From Manganibacter manganicus (GTDB taxonomy: Bacteria > Pseudomonadota > Alphaproteobacteria > Rhizobiales > Rhizobiaceae), in NCBI RefSeq assembly GCF_002075885.1, contig NZ_MDET01000045.1, forward strand, positions 1 to 64,000: a stretch of DNA of 64,000 bases, given 5' to 3'. Under the pieces are notes generated by a model that was not told the DNA's origin, searched no databases, and worked only from the letters and a program-made list of their open reading frames with translations. The position numbers and the translations under genes are program-made. Below, piece after piece: positions 35,049-43,251 of the stretch (the stretch's first letter is position 1; each line of letters opens with the position of its first letter).

Positions 35049-35795
35049 ATGAACACCGAAGAGCTTCTTGAATACGACGACCTCGGCGACGCCCTGCGCG
35101 AAGGCCGGGCGCTGCGTCCGGCGCGGGGGTATCGCTTCCTCCTCGCGCAGGGCGACCTCAACTTCCAGTCCCGTCAGGTGAGCGACCCCATGCCGCTCGG
35201 CCGTCAGTTGCTCGAGGCCGGCGCCCTGGACCCGCGGGAAGGCTACAGCCTGTTCGCGATCCTGCCCTCGGGCGACTTCGAGGACGTGCGGCTGAACGAG
35301 CCCTTCGACCTGCGCGAGCACGGCGCCGAGCGGTTCGTCGCCTTCCTGACGGATCGCGACTTCAAGCTCACCTTGAACGACGGCGAGTTGCGCTGGGGCA
35401 AGCCGGTCATCAGCGGCGCGGTGCTCTACGGGCTCGCCAAGGCGGGCGAGGGGGAAGGCGTTTTCCTCGAGGTCCCCGGCGGCGAAGATCGCCTGATCGA
35501 GCATGGCGAGCTGATCGATCTGGCCGAGCCCGGCATCGAGCGGTTTATCACCGCGCGGCTGACGTTCGAGATTATCGTCAATTCGCGGCCGCGCACGGTG
35601 AACGCCCGCACGGTCACGTTCGAGCAGATCGTCCAGCTCGCCTTCCCGGGCCAGCATGAGCCGAACGTCGTCTTCTCGATGACCTATCGGCATGCGGCTT
35701 CGACGCCGCACGCGGGCGAACTCGGTGCCGGCGGCTCGGTCGACGTCAAGAAGAAAGGCACGGTGTTCAATGTCACGCGAACTGTTCAGTCGTAA
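35049..35795 (+). CDS. multi-ubiquitin-like protein (three tandem Ubl folds)
   Basis: The 248-aa product consists of a short acidic leader and three beta-grasp repeats, at about 27-100, 103-170 and 172-240. The repeats are recognisable from beta-turn blocks YRFLLAQGDLNFQSRQV, FKLTLNDGELRWGKPV and FEIIVNSRPRTVNARTV, each starting a fold. The end, GTVFNVTRTVQS, matches the multiubiquitin family rather than a Gly-Gly tail. Proteins of this class occur in bacterial operons with E1- and E2-like partners, where they are thought to be activated and attached to targets or assembled. ATG at 35049 follows CCTAAGGACCC. Confidence 0.82.
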   Translation: MNTEELLEYDDLGDALREGRALRPARGYRFLLAQGDLNFQSRQVSDPMPLGRQLLEAGALDPREGYSLFAILPSGDFEDVRLNEPFDLREHGAERFVAFLTDRDFKLTLNDGELRWGKPVISGAVLYGLAKAGEGEGVFLEVPGGEDRLIEHGELIDLAEPGIERFITARLTFEIIVNSRPRTVNARTVTFEQIVQLAFPGQHEPNVVFSMTYRHAASTPHAGELGAGGSVDVKKKGTVFNVTRTVQS

Positions 35796-36942
35796 TCCCG
35801 ACCTCAAGCGGCTGCGGGACGAAGGCTATTTCGTCCTGCGGCAGGGCGGGCATCTCGTCATGCGGGAGGTGCCCTATGTCGATGCGCGTCGCGAGGTGCG
35901 CATCGGCACCCTCATCTCGAGCCTCACGCTGGCCGGCGATGCGACGCGCAGGCCCGACACCCATGTTGTCCATTGGGACGGCGACTTTCCGTGCCGCGCC
36001 GATGGGACGCCTATCCAGGGGATCTCGCATCAGGCCGGCGCCTTCGACCTCGGTCACGGTTTGAAAGCCACGCACAGCTTCTCGAGCAAGCCGGATGGCG
36101 GCTACACGGACTACCACCACAAGATGACGAGCTACGCGAACATCATCGCGGGCCCGGCCGCGGTGCTGAAGCCCGGCATGACCCCCCGCACCTTCCGCGA
36201 GCCGGAAGAGGAGGAGGACAGCGTCTTCAACTATGTTGAGACCGCCTCCGACCGTGTCGGTATCGGCATCCTGACCGAGCGGCTCGTCAACGAGCGGGTC
36301 GCCATCATCGGCTGTGGTGGCACCGGCGGTTACATCCTGGACTTCGTCGCCAAGACGCCGGTCCGCGAGATTCGGCTCTTCGACAGCGACGAGTTCCTGA
36401 CCCACAACGCCTTTCGGGCGCCGGGCGCGCCGACCCTGGAGGGGCTGCGCGAGGCACCGAAGAAGGTTGACTATCTGAAGCGCATCTACAGCCGGATGCA
36501 CCGCAACATCGTGGCGCACGATGTCGAGCTCGGGGCCGACAACCTGCACCTTCTCGAGGGCGTCACCTTCGCGTTCCTGTCGCTCGACGCCGGCGAAGCG
36601 AAGCGGTTGATCGTCGAGAAGCTCGAGGCGAGCGGCGCCGCATTCGTCGATGTCGGCATGGGCCTCGAACTCGACGAGGGATCGCTCGGCGGTATCCTGC
36701 GGGTGACCGCCAGCACGCCGGAGAAACGGGATCATGCGCGCCAGCGCATCTCCTTCGTCGGCGGTGGCGCCAAGGACATTTACGCATCCAACATACAGGT
36801 CGCGGATCTCAACGCTTTGAATGCTGTCCTCGCGGTCGTGAAGTGGAAGAAGATTCGTGGCTTCTACCGTGACCTCGAGCGCGAGCATCACTGCACCTAC
36901 ACCACCGACGGCAACATGCTCATCAATGGGGACCTCGCGTGA
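35770..36942 (+). CDS. ThiF/E1-like activating enzyme with N-terminal E2-like domain
   Basis: The 390-aa product has an N-terminal domain (1-160) of the DUF6791 type and a ThiF/E1 adenylation domain. The ATP site is AIIGCGGTGGYIL (180-190), with FDSDEF (205-209) and HNAFRAP. No cysteine occupies the usual E1 crossover loop. In the N-terminal domain, HWDGDFPCRADG (C75) and the histidines of YHHKMTS recall an E2-type site, so C75 is the best candidate for thioester chemistry; this is inference. The start lies 26 bp inside the Ubl gene, which ties production of the enzyme to that of its substrate. Confidence 0.78.
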   Translation: MSRELFSRNPDLKRLRDEGYFVLRQGGHLVMREVPYVDARREVRIGTLISSLTLAGDATRRPDTHVVHWDGDFPCRADGTPIQGISHQAGAFDLGHGLKATHSFSSKPDGGYTDYHHKMTSYANIIAGPAAVLKPGMTPRTFREPEEEEDSVFNYVETASDRVGIGILTERLVNERVAIIGCGGTGGYILDFVAKTPVREIRLFDSDEFLTHNAFRAPGAPTLEGLREAPKKVDYLKRIYSRMHRNIVAHDVELGADNLHLLEGVTFAFLSLDAGEAKRLIVEKLEASGAAFVDVGMGLELDEGSLGGILRVTASTPEKRDHARQRISFVGGGAKDIYASNIQVADLNALNAVLAVVKWKKIRGFYRDLEREHHCTYTTDGNMLINGDLA

Positions 36943-37379
36943 TGAGGCACAAGCGACTCGATCATCGTTTCGTCGAACACATCCCTGAGCGCCTGGACCC
37001 AGGCATTCTCTATGTTTCGATGGAATATGCGACATCAGCCCATAGCTGCTGCTGTGGTTGCGGCGAGGAGGTTGTCGCGCCCTTCACGCCGACGGATTGG
37101 AAGATGACGTTCGATGGCGAAACTATCTCGCTTCGGCCGTCGATCGGCAATTGGACCTTGCAGTGCCGGTCACACTACTTGATCGACCGCGGCAAGGTGA
37201 TCGAAGCCGGCCCTTGGAGCGACGAGCAGGTTGAAGCTGAGCGTCGTCGTGATCGCGTTGCCAAAGCGCGATATTATGGACAGTCGCCGACGGTCGAGCC
37301 TCCTATTCAGGCCGCTCCGACCAGCGCAACACCAAACTTCTGGCGCCGTGTCCGGGACTGGTTGTCTCGTAAGTTATAG
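36942..37379 (+). CDS. DUF6527-type metal-binding protein
   Basis: The 145-aa product belongs to the small DUF6527 family: HSCCCGCGEEVVAPF near residues 34-48 and LQCRSHYLIDRGKVIEAGPW near 72-91, together a Cys4/Cys-His metal site. The last 40 residues are a charged helix and a short C-terminal extension. It always travels with multi-Ubl and ThiF genes, and a role in processing, ligation or removal of the Ubl has been proposed for such partners; it is not shown here. ATG at 36942 overlaps the E1 stop (TGATG); GTG at 36939 is possible. Confidence 0.75.
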   Translation: MRHKRLDHRFVEHIPERLDPGILYVSMEYATSAHSCCCGCGEEVVAPFTPTDWKMTFDGETISLRPSIGNWTLQCRSHYLIDRGKVIEAGPWSDEQVEAERRRDRVAKARYYGQSPTVEPPIQAAPTSATPNFWRRVRDWLSRKL

Positions 37380-37383
37380 CGCC

Positions 37384-37413
37384 AAGCCCGGCGGCGGACA
37401 TGCCGTCGGGCTT
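37384..37413 (+). terminator. hairpin after the Ubl operon
   Basis: AAGCCCG (37384-37390) pairs with CGGGCTT (37407-37413), extended by GGC/GCC inside. It lies five bases past the DUF6527 stop. There is no strong T run, so termination may be partial. Confidence 0.5.
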
Positions 37414-37504
37414 AGCGCGTTTCTGGTGTTAAGCTTGCCCCGGCCGATGGCACGAGCCGGAAAAGTAACTAGGGTTTGGAGGTCGGATGCGGTGATTGCG
37501 AACG

Positions 37505-38860
37505 CTAGGCAGCTAAGGGAATGTCCTCTCGTTGCATTTCCGCGCCCTTGGCCGCATTGTTCAGGAAGCGTGCAAGTGCTTGCTTCCGAGAATCTCGATC
37601 AAGAGCGTACGCGGTCTGCTTGAACTCGACTCCATCAAGCAAGCCTTGAATGTAGCCGGAGATCGTATCAGCTGCCATGATCAGAGCCGTGTCGAGCGTA
37701 TGTATGTACTTGCTCGTGACCGAGCCTTTCGCGTGTCCGACGAGTGCCGCGATGGTCACCTCGGTGAAGCCCAGATCGTTGGCGATGCTCGCGAAGCTAT
37801 GGCGCAGGACATGCGGCGTAACGTCGGCGAGCGGCGAGTCCTTGAATAGCTGCTCCCAATGGTTCGGAAAGCTGCCGAAGGCATTGTCCTCGCCTTGGCC
37901 GGGGAAGACGTAGGTGCCCTTCGCATTCTCGCGGCGCTGCTCCAGATACTCGACCACGGGAAGACCGATGGGTCGGATGGATTCACCCTCTTTGCTATCC
38001 TCCAGTCGCAGGCAACTCGCCTCAGTATCGGCCTCGGACCACATAAGCGAGATCATCTCCGACCGGCGACAGCCGGTCAGGGCGATCTGGCGAACGATCT
38101 CGACGGTCATCGCATATTTCTCGTTCTCTGCCGCTTCGCGCAGCATGTTGCCAAGAGTGTGATACTCCGCCTCGGAAAGCCTGCGCTTGCGGACATTGTC
38201 CTTCGGTTTCTTGATGCCGTGCGCCGGGTTGCGATCGATGATGCCGGCATCGACGGCGTAGGTGAGGATGCCGCCGAGGAGGCCTACCGTGCGTGTCGCC
38301 GTGCCGGCGCCGCCGCGCACGATGGCTTTGCCCCTTAGCTTCTTCGTCTTGACCGACACTCGCGTCTTGCCGGCCATGATGTCCTTGAGCACCTTGTTGA
38401 TGTCGGCTTTTGTCAGGTCCTTCACCCGCCGCGCGCCGATCAACGGAATGATATGGCGTTCGATGCGGCCAGTGTCGGTAACGATGGTGGTCGCCTTCTT
38501 GGGGCGACCGCCTTTGCCGAGGATCAGGCCTGCCTTGAGGTCTTTGAGATAGAGCGTGCATAGCTCCTTGACCGTCATGGCCTGGTGATCGAGCTGGCGT
38601 TCCTCAGACGGGTTGTCGCCGCGAGCGACGCGCCCGAGCTGGGCCTTCGCTTCCTGTCGTGCGGTTTCTGGCGTCCAGATTCCGTGCAGGCCGATGGTGT
38701 AGCGACGGGTTCGACCGAGCGCGCGATATTGGATGAGATAGCTGCGCTTGCCTGATGCGAAGACGCGGAGGCCGAAGCCAGGAAGCTCATCGTCCCAGAT
38801 AAAGTAGTCCTTTTCCCGGACGTCGGCGGCGTCGACCACTCGTTTCGTGAGCTTTGTCAT
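37505..38860 (-). CDS. int: tyrosine-type integrase of the island
   Basis: The 451-aa site-specific recombinase has the P4-integrase layout. An N-terminal DUF4102-like segment (DELPGFGLRVFASGKRSYLIQYR) is followed by a core-binding region (TVKELCTLYLKDLKAG) and a catalytic domain with Arg in LTGCRRSEMISL, HxxR in HVLRHSFASIA and Tyr in TSKYIHTLD, plus a 45-residue tail. It reads away from the att site 185 bp upstream of its start, as usual for tRNA-targeting islands. Function: integration and excision at tRNA-Arg. Confidence 0.92.
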   Translation of the reverse strand: MTKLTKRVVDAADVREKDYFIWDDELPGFGLRVFASGKRSYLIQYRALGRTRRYTIGLHGIWTPETARQEAKAQLGRVARGDNPSEERQLDHQAMTVKELCTLYLKDLKAGLILGKGGRPKKATTIVTDTGRIERHIIPLIGARRVKDLTKADINKVLKDIMAGKTRVSVKTKKLRGKAIVRGGAGTATRTVGLLGGILTYAVDAGIIDRNPAHGIKKPKDNVRKRRLSEAEYHTLGNMLREAAENEKYAMTVEIVRQIALTGCRRSEMISLMWSEADTEASCLRLEDSKEGESIRPIGLPVVEYLEQRRENAKGTYVFPGQGEDNAFGSFPNHWEQLFKDSPLADVTPHVLRHSFASIANDLGFTEVTIAALVGHAKGSVTSKYIHTLDTALIMAADTISGYIQGLLDGVEFKQTAYALDRDSRKQALARFLNNAAKGAEMQREDIPLAA

Positions 38861-39044
38861 CAGGCGATCCCCCCGTGATGGAGGGGCTGTTTCCGCGGAA
38901 GCACCACGGAAGCAGCCGGGCGAATATTGGAGCGAACTTGCGGATATGGATTTCGGCGGAAAAATCCGAATAGTCTAGCGGTTTCAGTAGGTTGTAGTGT
39001 CATGGCGTGCCCTAGCGTGCTTTTAGGACGGGGTGCCTAAATTG

Positions 39045-39089
39045 CTCCGAAGGCAGAGGTCACAGGTTCGAATCCTGTCGGGTGCGCCA
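39045..39089 (+). other. att site: 3' half of tRNA-Arg(CCG)
   Basis: From the anticodon loop CTCCGAA (39045-39051, anticodon CCG 39047-39049) to CCA (39087-39089) the sequence is a normal tRNA 3' half: anticodon-stem strand, variable loop, T arm with GGTTCGAATCC and acceptor strand. The 5' strand of the anticodon stem (39040-39044, AATTG) cannot pair, and no D arm or 5' acceptor strand exists upstream. The crossover therefore fell in the anticodon loop. The intact tRNA copy should lie left of this window at the other island end. Confidence 0.85.
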
Positions 39090-39474
39090 TTCTCGAACAA
39101 AAGAAAGAACGGCAGGTGGGGTTCCACAGCCCGACAAGGCGCTCACGCATGGCTGGATCGTCAGCATCCATCAGGCCCTTCTCGACCAGGGCAAGAAGTC
39201 GAGCAATTCCAGCCTCTGCCTCCTTGTGATCCTGGCGCATCCGGCTGATGTGTTCCCGGTCCCGATCAGCGCGCTGACCAGCAAACTTGAGATAGGCTTC
39301 CAGGAGTTGGTACAAGCGGCCCGGCTGCAGGACATGCGCTGTGACCTCACTGATCACGATCTCATCAAGTTTGTCCATGCGGATTCCGCAGCACCTGCCC
39401 CTCGATCTCGAGATCGGAGTCATCGCGAGTGCGACCCGGCGCCGGCTATAGGAATCATCGTCATGCGCCCGCAA
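39090..39474 (-). pseudogene. large serine recombinase fragment
   Basis: Codons between about 39470 and 39110 encode the C-terminal region of a large serine recombinase: CGIRMDKLDEIVISEV (end of the zinc ribbon), LQPGRLYQLLEAYLKF, then the coiled coil QADRDREHISRMRQDHKEAEAGIARLLALVEKGLMDADDPAMRERL. No catalytic or first recombinase domain is present. The frame runs into the tRNA half, giving a meaningless TGFEPVT tail. It is a relic of a second element that used the same tRNA. Confidence 0.7.
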
Positions 39475-39541
39475 CTCGAAAGGCCACGAATCCGCCAGCC
39501 ACAGCGCCGCGCTGAAGCATGTTTTGCTCGCCCGCCTGGAG

Positions 39542-40402
39542 TCAGGCGCAGTAGCCCGGCTGATCGAGGTCGACGACTAGGCTTGGGCCTGTCGGCTCCC
39601 AGACCAGGACCGAACGGGTGTGAGCACTGGAGGCGGATAGTTCCGCGCCCGCAAAGTGAGCGAACCAGCCGAAGTGGTCGCGATCTCTCGGCTCGACCGG
39701 CAGTCCGAAGTGACGGCCGATCAGTTCCGCGATCTGCTTGAATGGCACGGCTTCATCCGCGACCGCATGATAGACGGGTTCGGTCACACCCTGCTCAAGA
39801 GCAAGCCGATAAACTTTCGCAGCGTCCAGCCTATGGACACCCGACCAGTTGTTCTGAAGACCGGCGATATAGGCGGATACGCCCGTCTCGCGGGCCATGC
39901 GGACGAGAATCGGCACAAAGCCCCAATCGCCTATCCCGTGGACGGACGATGCAAGGCGTACCGTCGCGGCCCTGACGCCACGTTCGGCAAGTGCTCGTGC
40001 CGTCGGTTCCGATTTGCGCGGCCCCGGACCGGGAGCGTCCTTCTCGGTCGCGCCAGGCGGTAGCCCCAACAAGCCGGAGGTAACGAGCAAAGGTCGGTCA
40101 GATCCCTCTAAGGCGCTCCCAAGCATCTCGATCGCATGCTGGTCTTGCGCGGCAGCTTCCATGAACTTCGAAAAATCGTGGTTGAAGGCGGTGTGAATCA
40201 CGGCATCGGCGGACGATGCCGCCTGGCGCAAAACATCGAGGTCGTCGAGCGTGCCTTCGACAGCCCGCGCGCCGGCTGCAGCGAGCGCAGCCGCCTTGTT
40301 CCGGTCTCGGGCGAGGCCCGTGACCTCATGGCCAGCTTTCAAGAGCTCGTCGGTGACGGCTGAGCCCACCCAGCCGGTGGCTCCCGTTATGAATACGTGC
40401 AT
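39542..40402 (-). CDS. SDR-family NAD(P)-dependent epimerase/reductase
   Basis: The 286-aa product is an extended SDR. The dinucleotide motif is FITGATGWVGSAVTDELL at the N-terminus, and the segment DAVIHTAFNHDFSKF replaces the classical NNAG. Related proteins are annotated NAD-dependent epimerase/dehydratase or NmrA-like reductase. The substrate cannot be read. It lies 52 bp after the methyltransferase gene on the same strand and may share its promoter. Confidence 0.85.
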   Translation of the reverse strand: MHVFITGATGWVGSAVTDELLKAGHEVTGLARDRNKAAALAAAGARAVEGTLDDLDVLRQAASSADAVIHTAFNHDFSKFMEAAAQDQHAIEMLGSALEGSDRPLLVTSGLLGLPPGATEKDAPGPGPRKSEPTARALAERGVRAATVRLASSVHGIGDWGFVPILVRMARETGVSAYIAGLQNNWSGVHRLDAAKVYRLALEQGVTEPVYHAVADEAVPFKQIAELIGRHFGLPVEPRDRDHFGWFAHFAGAELSASSAHTRSVLVWEPTGPSLVVDLDQPGYCA

Positions 40403-40453
40403 GGTTTTCTCCCAAAGGGTTCGATGTCGAGGTCTGGCGCGTGGCTTGGCCGT

Positions 40454-41110
40454 TCAACCCGCCCGCATGGACAGTTCGACGTCCTCCGCGAACGGCACGG
40501 ACGTGTAGCCGCCGCCCGGCGCACGCACGCGCTCCAGATATTCCGGGCAATAATCCGCATTGTCCGCGACGATGAGCGCCCCGGGCCTGAGACGGCTTTC
40601 CACCAGGTCGAGAATCTCGGGATAGAGAGCCTTTGCGCCGTCGAGCAACAGCAGATCAATCGTATCGGGGAGATCGGCACTCAGCGTCCTGAGAGCATCG
40701 CCTTCCCGAACCTCGACCAGATCGATGAGCCCGCCTTCGGTCAGGTGCGCGCGTGCTCGCGCAACCTTGAAAGGCTCGAACTCGCTGGTGATCAGGTGTC
40801 CGCCGCCATTGTCGCGAAGTGCGGCCGCCAGATGCAAGGTCGAGATGCCGAACGAAGTGCCGAACTCGATAATGCTACGCGCACCTGTGCTGCGGGCCAA
40901 TATATAGAGCAACAGGCCAGTCTCTCGCGAGACCGGCAGCCACAGGTCCTTCATGCGTTGGTAGAGATCGAGATACTCCGTCTTGCTGCGCATCAGCCGA
41001 TTGCGTTCTTCGTGAGAGAGCGCAGCCACGTCAGGGCTGGTGGCTGCATCGGCCTCCGCAAACAGGCGATCCAGAAGAGGCGCGAGCGGTGCACTGGTCA
41101 GAGTGGTCAT
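40454..41110 (-). CDS. class I SAM-dependent O-methyltransferase
   Basis: The 218-aa product is a family-3 O-methyltransferase (catechol O-methyltransferase-like): IIEFGTSFGISTLHLAAAL is the SAM motif I, TSEFEPFKVARAR motif II, and LLLLDGAKALYPEILDLVESRLRPGALIVADNA carries the metal-binding Asp residues. The ATG at 41110 is preferred to the frame's end at 41197 because the latter overlaps the divergent TetR promoter. It is divergent from tetR and probably its target. Confidence 0.85.
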   Translation of the reverse strand: MTTLTSAPLAPLLDRLFAEADAATSPDVAALSHEERNRLMRSKTEYLDLYQRMKDLWLPVSRETGLLLYILARSTGARSIIEFGTSFGISTLHLAAALRDNGGGHLITSEFEPFKVARARAHLTEGGLIDLVEVREGDALRTLSADLPDTIDLLLLDGAKALYPEILDLVESRLRPGALIVADNADYCPEYLERVRAPGGGYTSVPFAEDVELSMRAG

Positions 41111-41185
41111 GAATAGGTCCAATCGAAAGCGTTGCTTCGTCTTGGAGTATGAAATACGACGAATTCGTCGCATTTTGTATTCGCA

Positions 41186-41854
41186 TTGGCGGAACACCTG
41201 ATGACCAATCAGCCAACACCCCTGATTTCCTCACGAAAACGACCCAAACAGGCCCGCTCTACCGAGCTCGTTTCGGCGATATTGGAAGCGGCTGTTCAGG
41301 TTTTGGCGATGGAAGGGGCGCAGCGCTTCACAACGGCACGCGTGGCGGAGAAGGCCGGCGTCAGCGTCGGGTCGCTCTACCAGTATTTCCCGAACAAGGC
41401 GGCCATCCTGTTTCGGCTGCAAAGCGACGAATGGCGGCAGACAACCGGACAGTGGGGCGCGATCCTCGGCGACGTCACGAAGCCGCCTCCCGAACGATTG
41501 CGAAACCTCGTCCACGCCTTCATCCGCTCCGAGATCGAGGAAGCGGCCGTTCGTATGGCCCTTGACGATGCAGCGCCACTCTATCGTGATGCCCCGGAAG
41601 CACGGGAGATCCATGCCGAAGGTGACCGCATCATCGAGAGGTTCATGCGCGAAGCGCTTCCGTCAGCCTCGGATGCCACCCGCGAACTGGTCGGCGATCT
41701 GATCAGCACCACAATCACCGCAGTTGGAAAGGAGCTCTCGGAGGCGCCCGGAACGGAAGCCGAGATCAACGCCTATGCTGACGCGATGGCCGATATGATC
41801 TGCGCCTATCTATCCAAATGCAGTCTGGATGCCCGTGGCAAGGGGGTGTTCTGA
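41186..41854 (+). CDS. TetR-family regulator
   Basis: The 222-aa product has the TetR DNA-binding domain, SILEAAVQVLAMEGAQRFTTARVAEKAGVSVGSLYQYFPNKAAIL, followed by a helical ligand domain. It is divergent from the methyltransferase-SDR pair, with 75 bp between starts, and most probably represses them. ATG at 41186 or 41201 are both possible starts. Confidence 0.9.
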   Translation: MAEHLMTNQPTPLISSRKRPKQARSTELVSAILEAAVQVLAMEGAQRFTTARVAEKAGVSVGSLYQYFPNKAAILFRLQSDEWRQTTGQWGAILGDVTKPPPERLRNLVHAFIRSEIEEAAVRMALDDAAPLYRDAPEAREIHAEGDRIIERFMREALPSASDATRELVGDLISTTITAVGKELSEAPGTEAEINAYADAMADMICAYLSKCSLDARGKGVF

Positions 41855-42469
41855 GATGCTTCATGGGATGGTGTCGGTCATCGAAACTGCTGATTTCTGA
41901 CTTCCATGGCACCGACACTGTCGCTTCATTCTGGAGGGATATGCTCGCACTATATCTCCCGCCCTCGATCATTAGCAGAGTGTTTTCTAGTGCCTTGCCA
42001 GCGAGACTGATGTCGTGATCGAATATTTCGCTCTCGCGTTTTAGTTCTCGGTTGGAAAGATCGACAAAATCGGGGTAAGAAGGGTCCAGCTTAAAGTGCT
42101 TGAGCTTGTTGAAGCACCGCTCGATGGTGTTGCGGACCTTGGGGCAGGAAGTTCGGCCCCGCCTATGCGTGCGGCCTGGCCGCAAGCAGCCATCCCGCAA
42201 TGATGGCGTGACAAGCCCGGTCTTCGACGTCGCGCAGGCTCAGCGCAATCGATAATAAAGCCACACCGCGTGGGCGATGACCTAGGCCGGAGAACGATGG
42301 CGTGGGTAGCGGCGCATCCGGTCGGCGATTGAAGCTTTGTCATCGCCGCCGGGATACCCCCCCCCCCCGATCAATTCAAATTCGTTAAGGCGACGCCACC
42401 ACTCAACGGCCAAGTGTCCAAATCCAGGATCGTGCTCGATCGCCTTCCAGAAACCGGAGAGCAACAAGG
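41855..42469. other. gene-poor region with transposase debris and poly-C tract
   Basis: There is no intact gene in 615 bp. On the minus strand 42062-42200 encodes a piece of IS5-type transposase. Upstream of it on the same strand, the translation NRELKRESEIFDHDISLAGKALENTLLM looks protein-like but has no start and matches no family I know. A run of 12 C bases lies at 42357-42368. Confidence 0.5.
42062..42200 (-). pseudogene. IS5-family transposase C-terminal fragment
   Basis: The segment PKVRNTIERCFNKLKHFK is the well-known C-terminal signature of IS5/IS427 DDE transposases around the catalytic Glu (RNTIERxxxxLK). The rest of the gene is gone and the frame continues into unrelated codons. 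Confidence 0.6.
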
Positions 42470-43138
42470 TCAGCGGGGTTTATCGTCATCCGAAGAGTCC
42501 ATCCGTGCACGCCCTCGTGCGGAAAGATGCGCGATAGGCAAATGCCAATCGTATCTGATCGCCATGAAGCGGAGACCGAAGCACACAATCCCCCCGGCCA
42601 GTGCCGAGATGCCATAAGATACACCCAGCAGATGGCCGATGACGACGATTGATGCCGCGGCCAGGGCTGCGACGGCATAGAGATCCGAGCGCAGCACCTG
42701 CGGGATTTCAGTGAGGAGAACGTCGCGCATCATGCCGCCGCCGATGCCGGTCAACATGCCAAGAAGCGCCGACATTACCGGGCTCAACCCGAACGCGATG
42801 GCTTTCTCGGCACCGGCAACTGCAAAAAACGACAGTCCGACTGCATCGAACATCAGCACGGGCGCGTGCAGCTTGTTGACACCGGCATAAAGGAAGAAGG
42901 TGACGAGCCCGGCCAGAACGGAAACCAGCAGGTATCGACCATCGGTCAAGGCGGCCGGCGGCACCGCGCCGATCAGCATGTCGCGGGTGATCCCGCCGAA
43001 ATTGCCGGCGACGAAGGACAGGACGAGAATACCGAAAATGTCGAGCCGGCGATTGACTGCGGCAACCGCTCCGCTGATCGCGAAAACGAAGGTGCCGCCC
43101 GGGTCAAGAATATGCACGAAGGTTTCAATGGCGATCAT
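42470..43138 (-). CDS. TRIC-type cation channel (UPF0126/YicG family)
   Basis: The 222-aa membrane protein has two UPF0126 repeats of three helices: FVFAISGAVAAVNRRLDIFGILVLSFVAGNFGGITRDMLIG, then FFAVAGAEKAIAFG, MLTGIGGGMMRDVLL and later helices. The GGG/GGxxRD turns are the pore-lining motifs of prokaryotic TRIC channels. Function: probable monovalent cation flux across the inner membrane. It is monocistronic. Confidence 0.88.
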   Translation of the reverse strand: MIAIETFVHILDPGGTFVFAISGAVAAVNRRLDIFGILVLSFVAGNFGGITRDMLIGAVPPAALTDGRYLLVSVLAGLVTFFLYAGVNKLHAPVLMFDAVGLSFFAVAGAEKAIAFGLSPVMSALLGMLTGIGGGMMRDVLLTEIPQVLRSDLYAVAALAAASIVVIGHLLGVSYGISALAGGIVCFGLRFMAIRYDWHLPIAHLSARGRARMDSSDDDKPR

Positions 43139-43251
43139 GACGGCTCCGCCCGCGTGATCTTACCCGATTGGGCCGGAAGGGGTAACCGGGGTTGACCCGT
43201 GCCGGCTGAATGAACGCCATCCACAACACACAGATAGACGCAGTCTCGACG

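Noticed and set aside
39001..39089. A complete tRNA-Arg gene
   Set aside because: No 5' acceptor strand, D arm or pairing anticodon-stem strand exists left of 39045.
39037..39110. ORF tail reading MAHPTGFEPVTSAFGAI
   Set aside because: This is the well-known false translation of a tRNA 3' half on the opposite strand.
41766..42061. 144-codon minus-strand frame as a real gene
   Set aside because: It begins inside IS5 transposase debris and overlaps the 3' end of tetR; only the transposase signature is credible.
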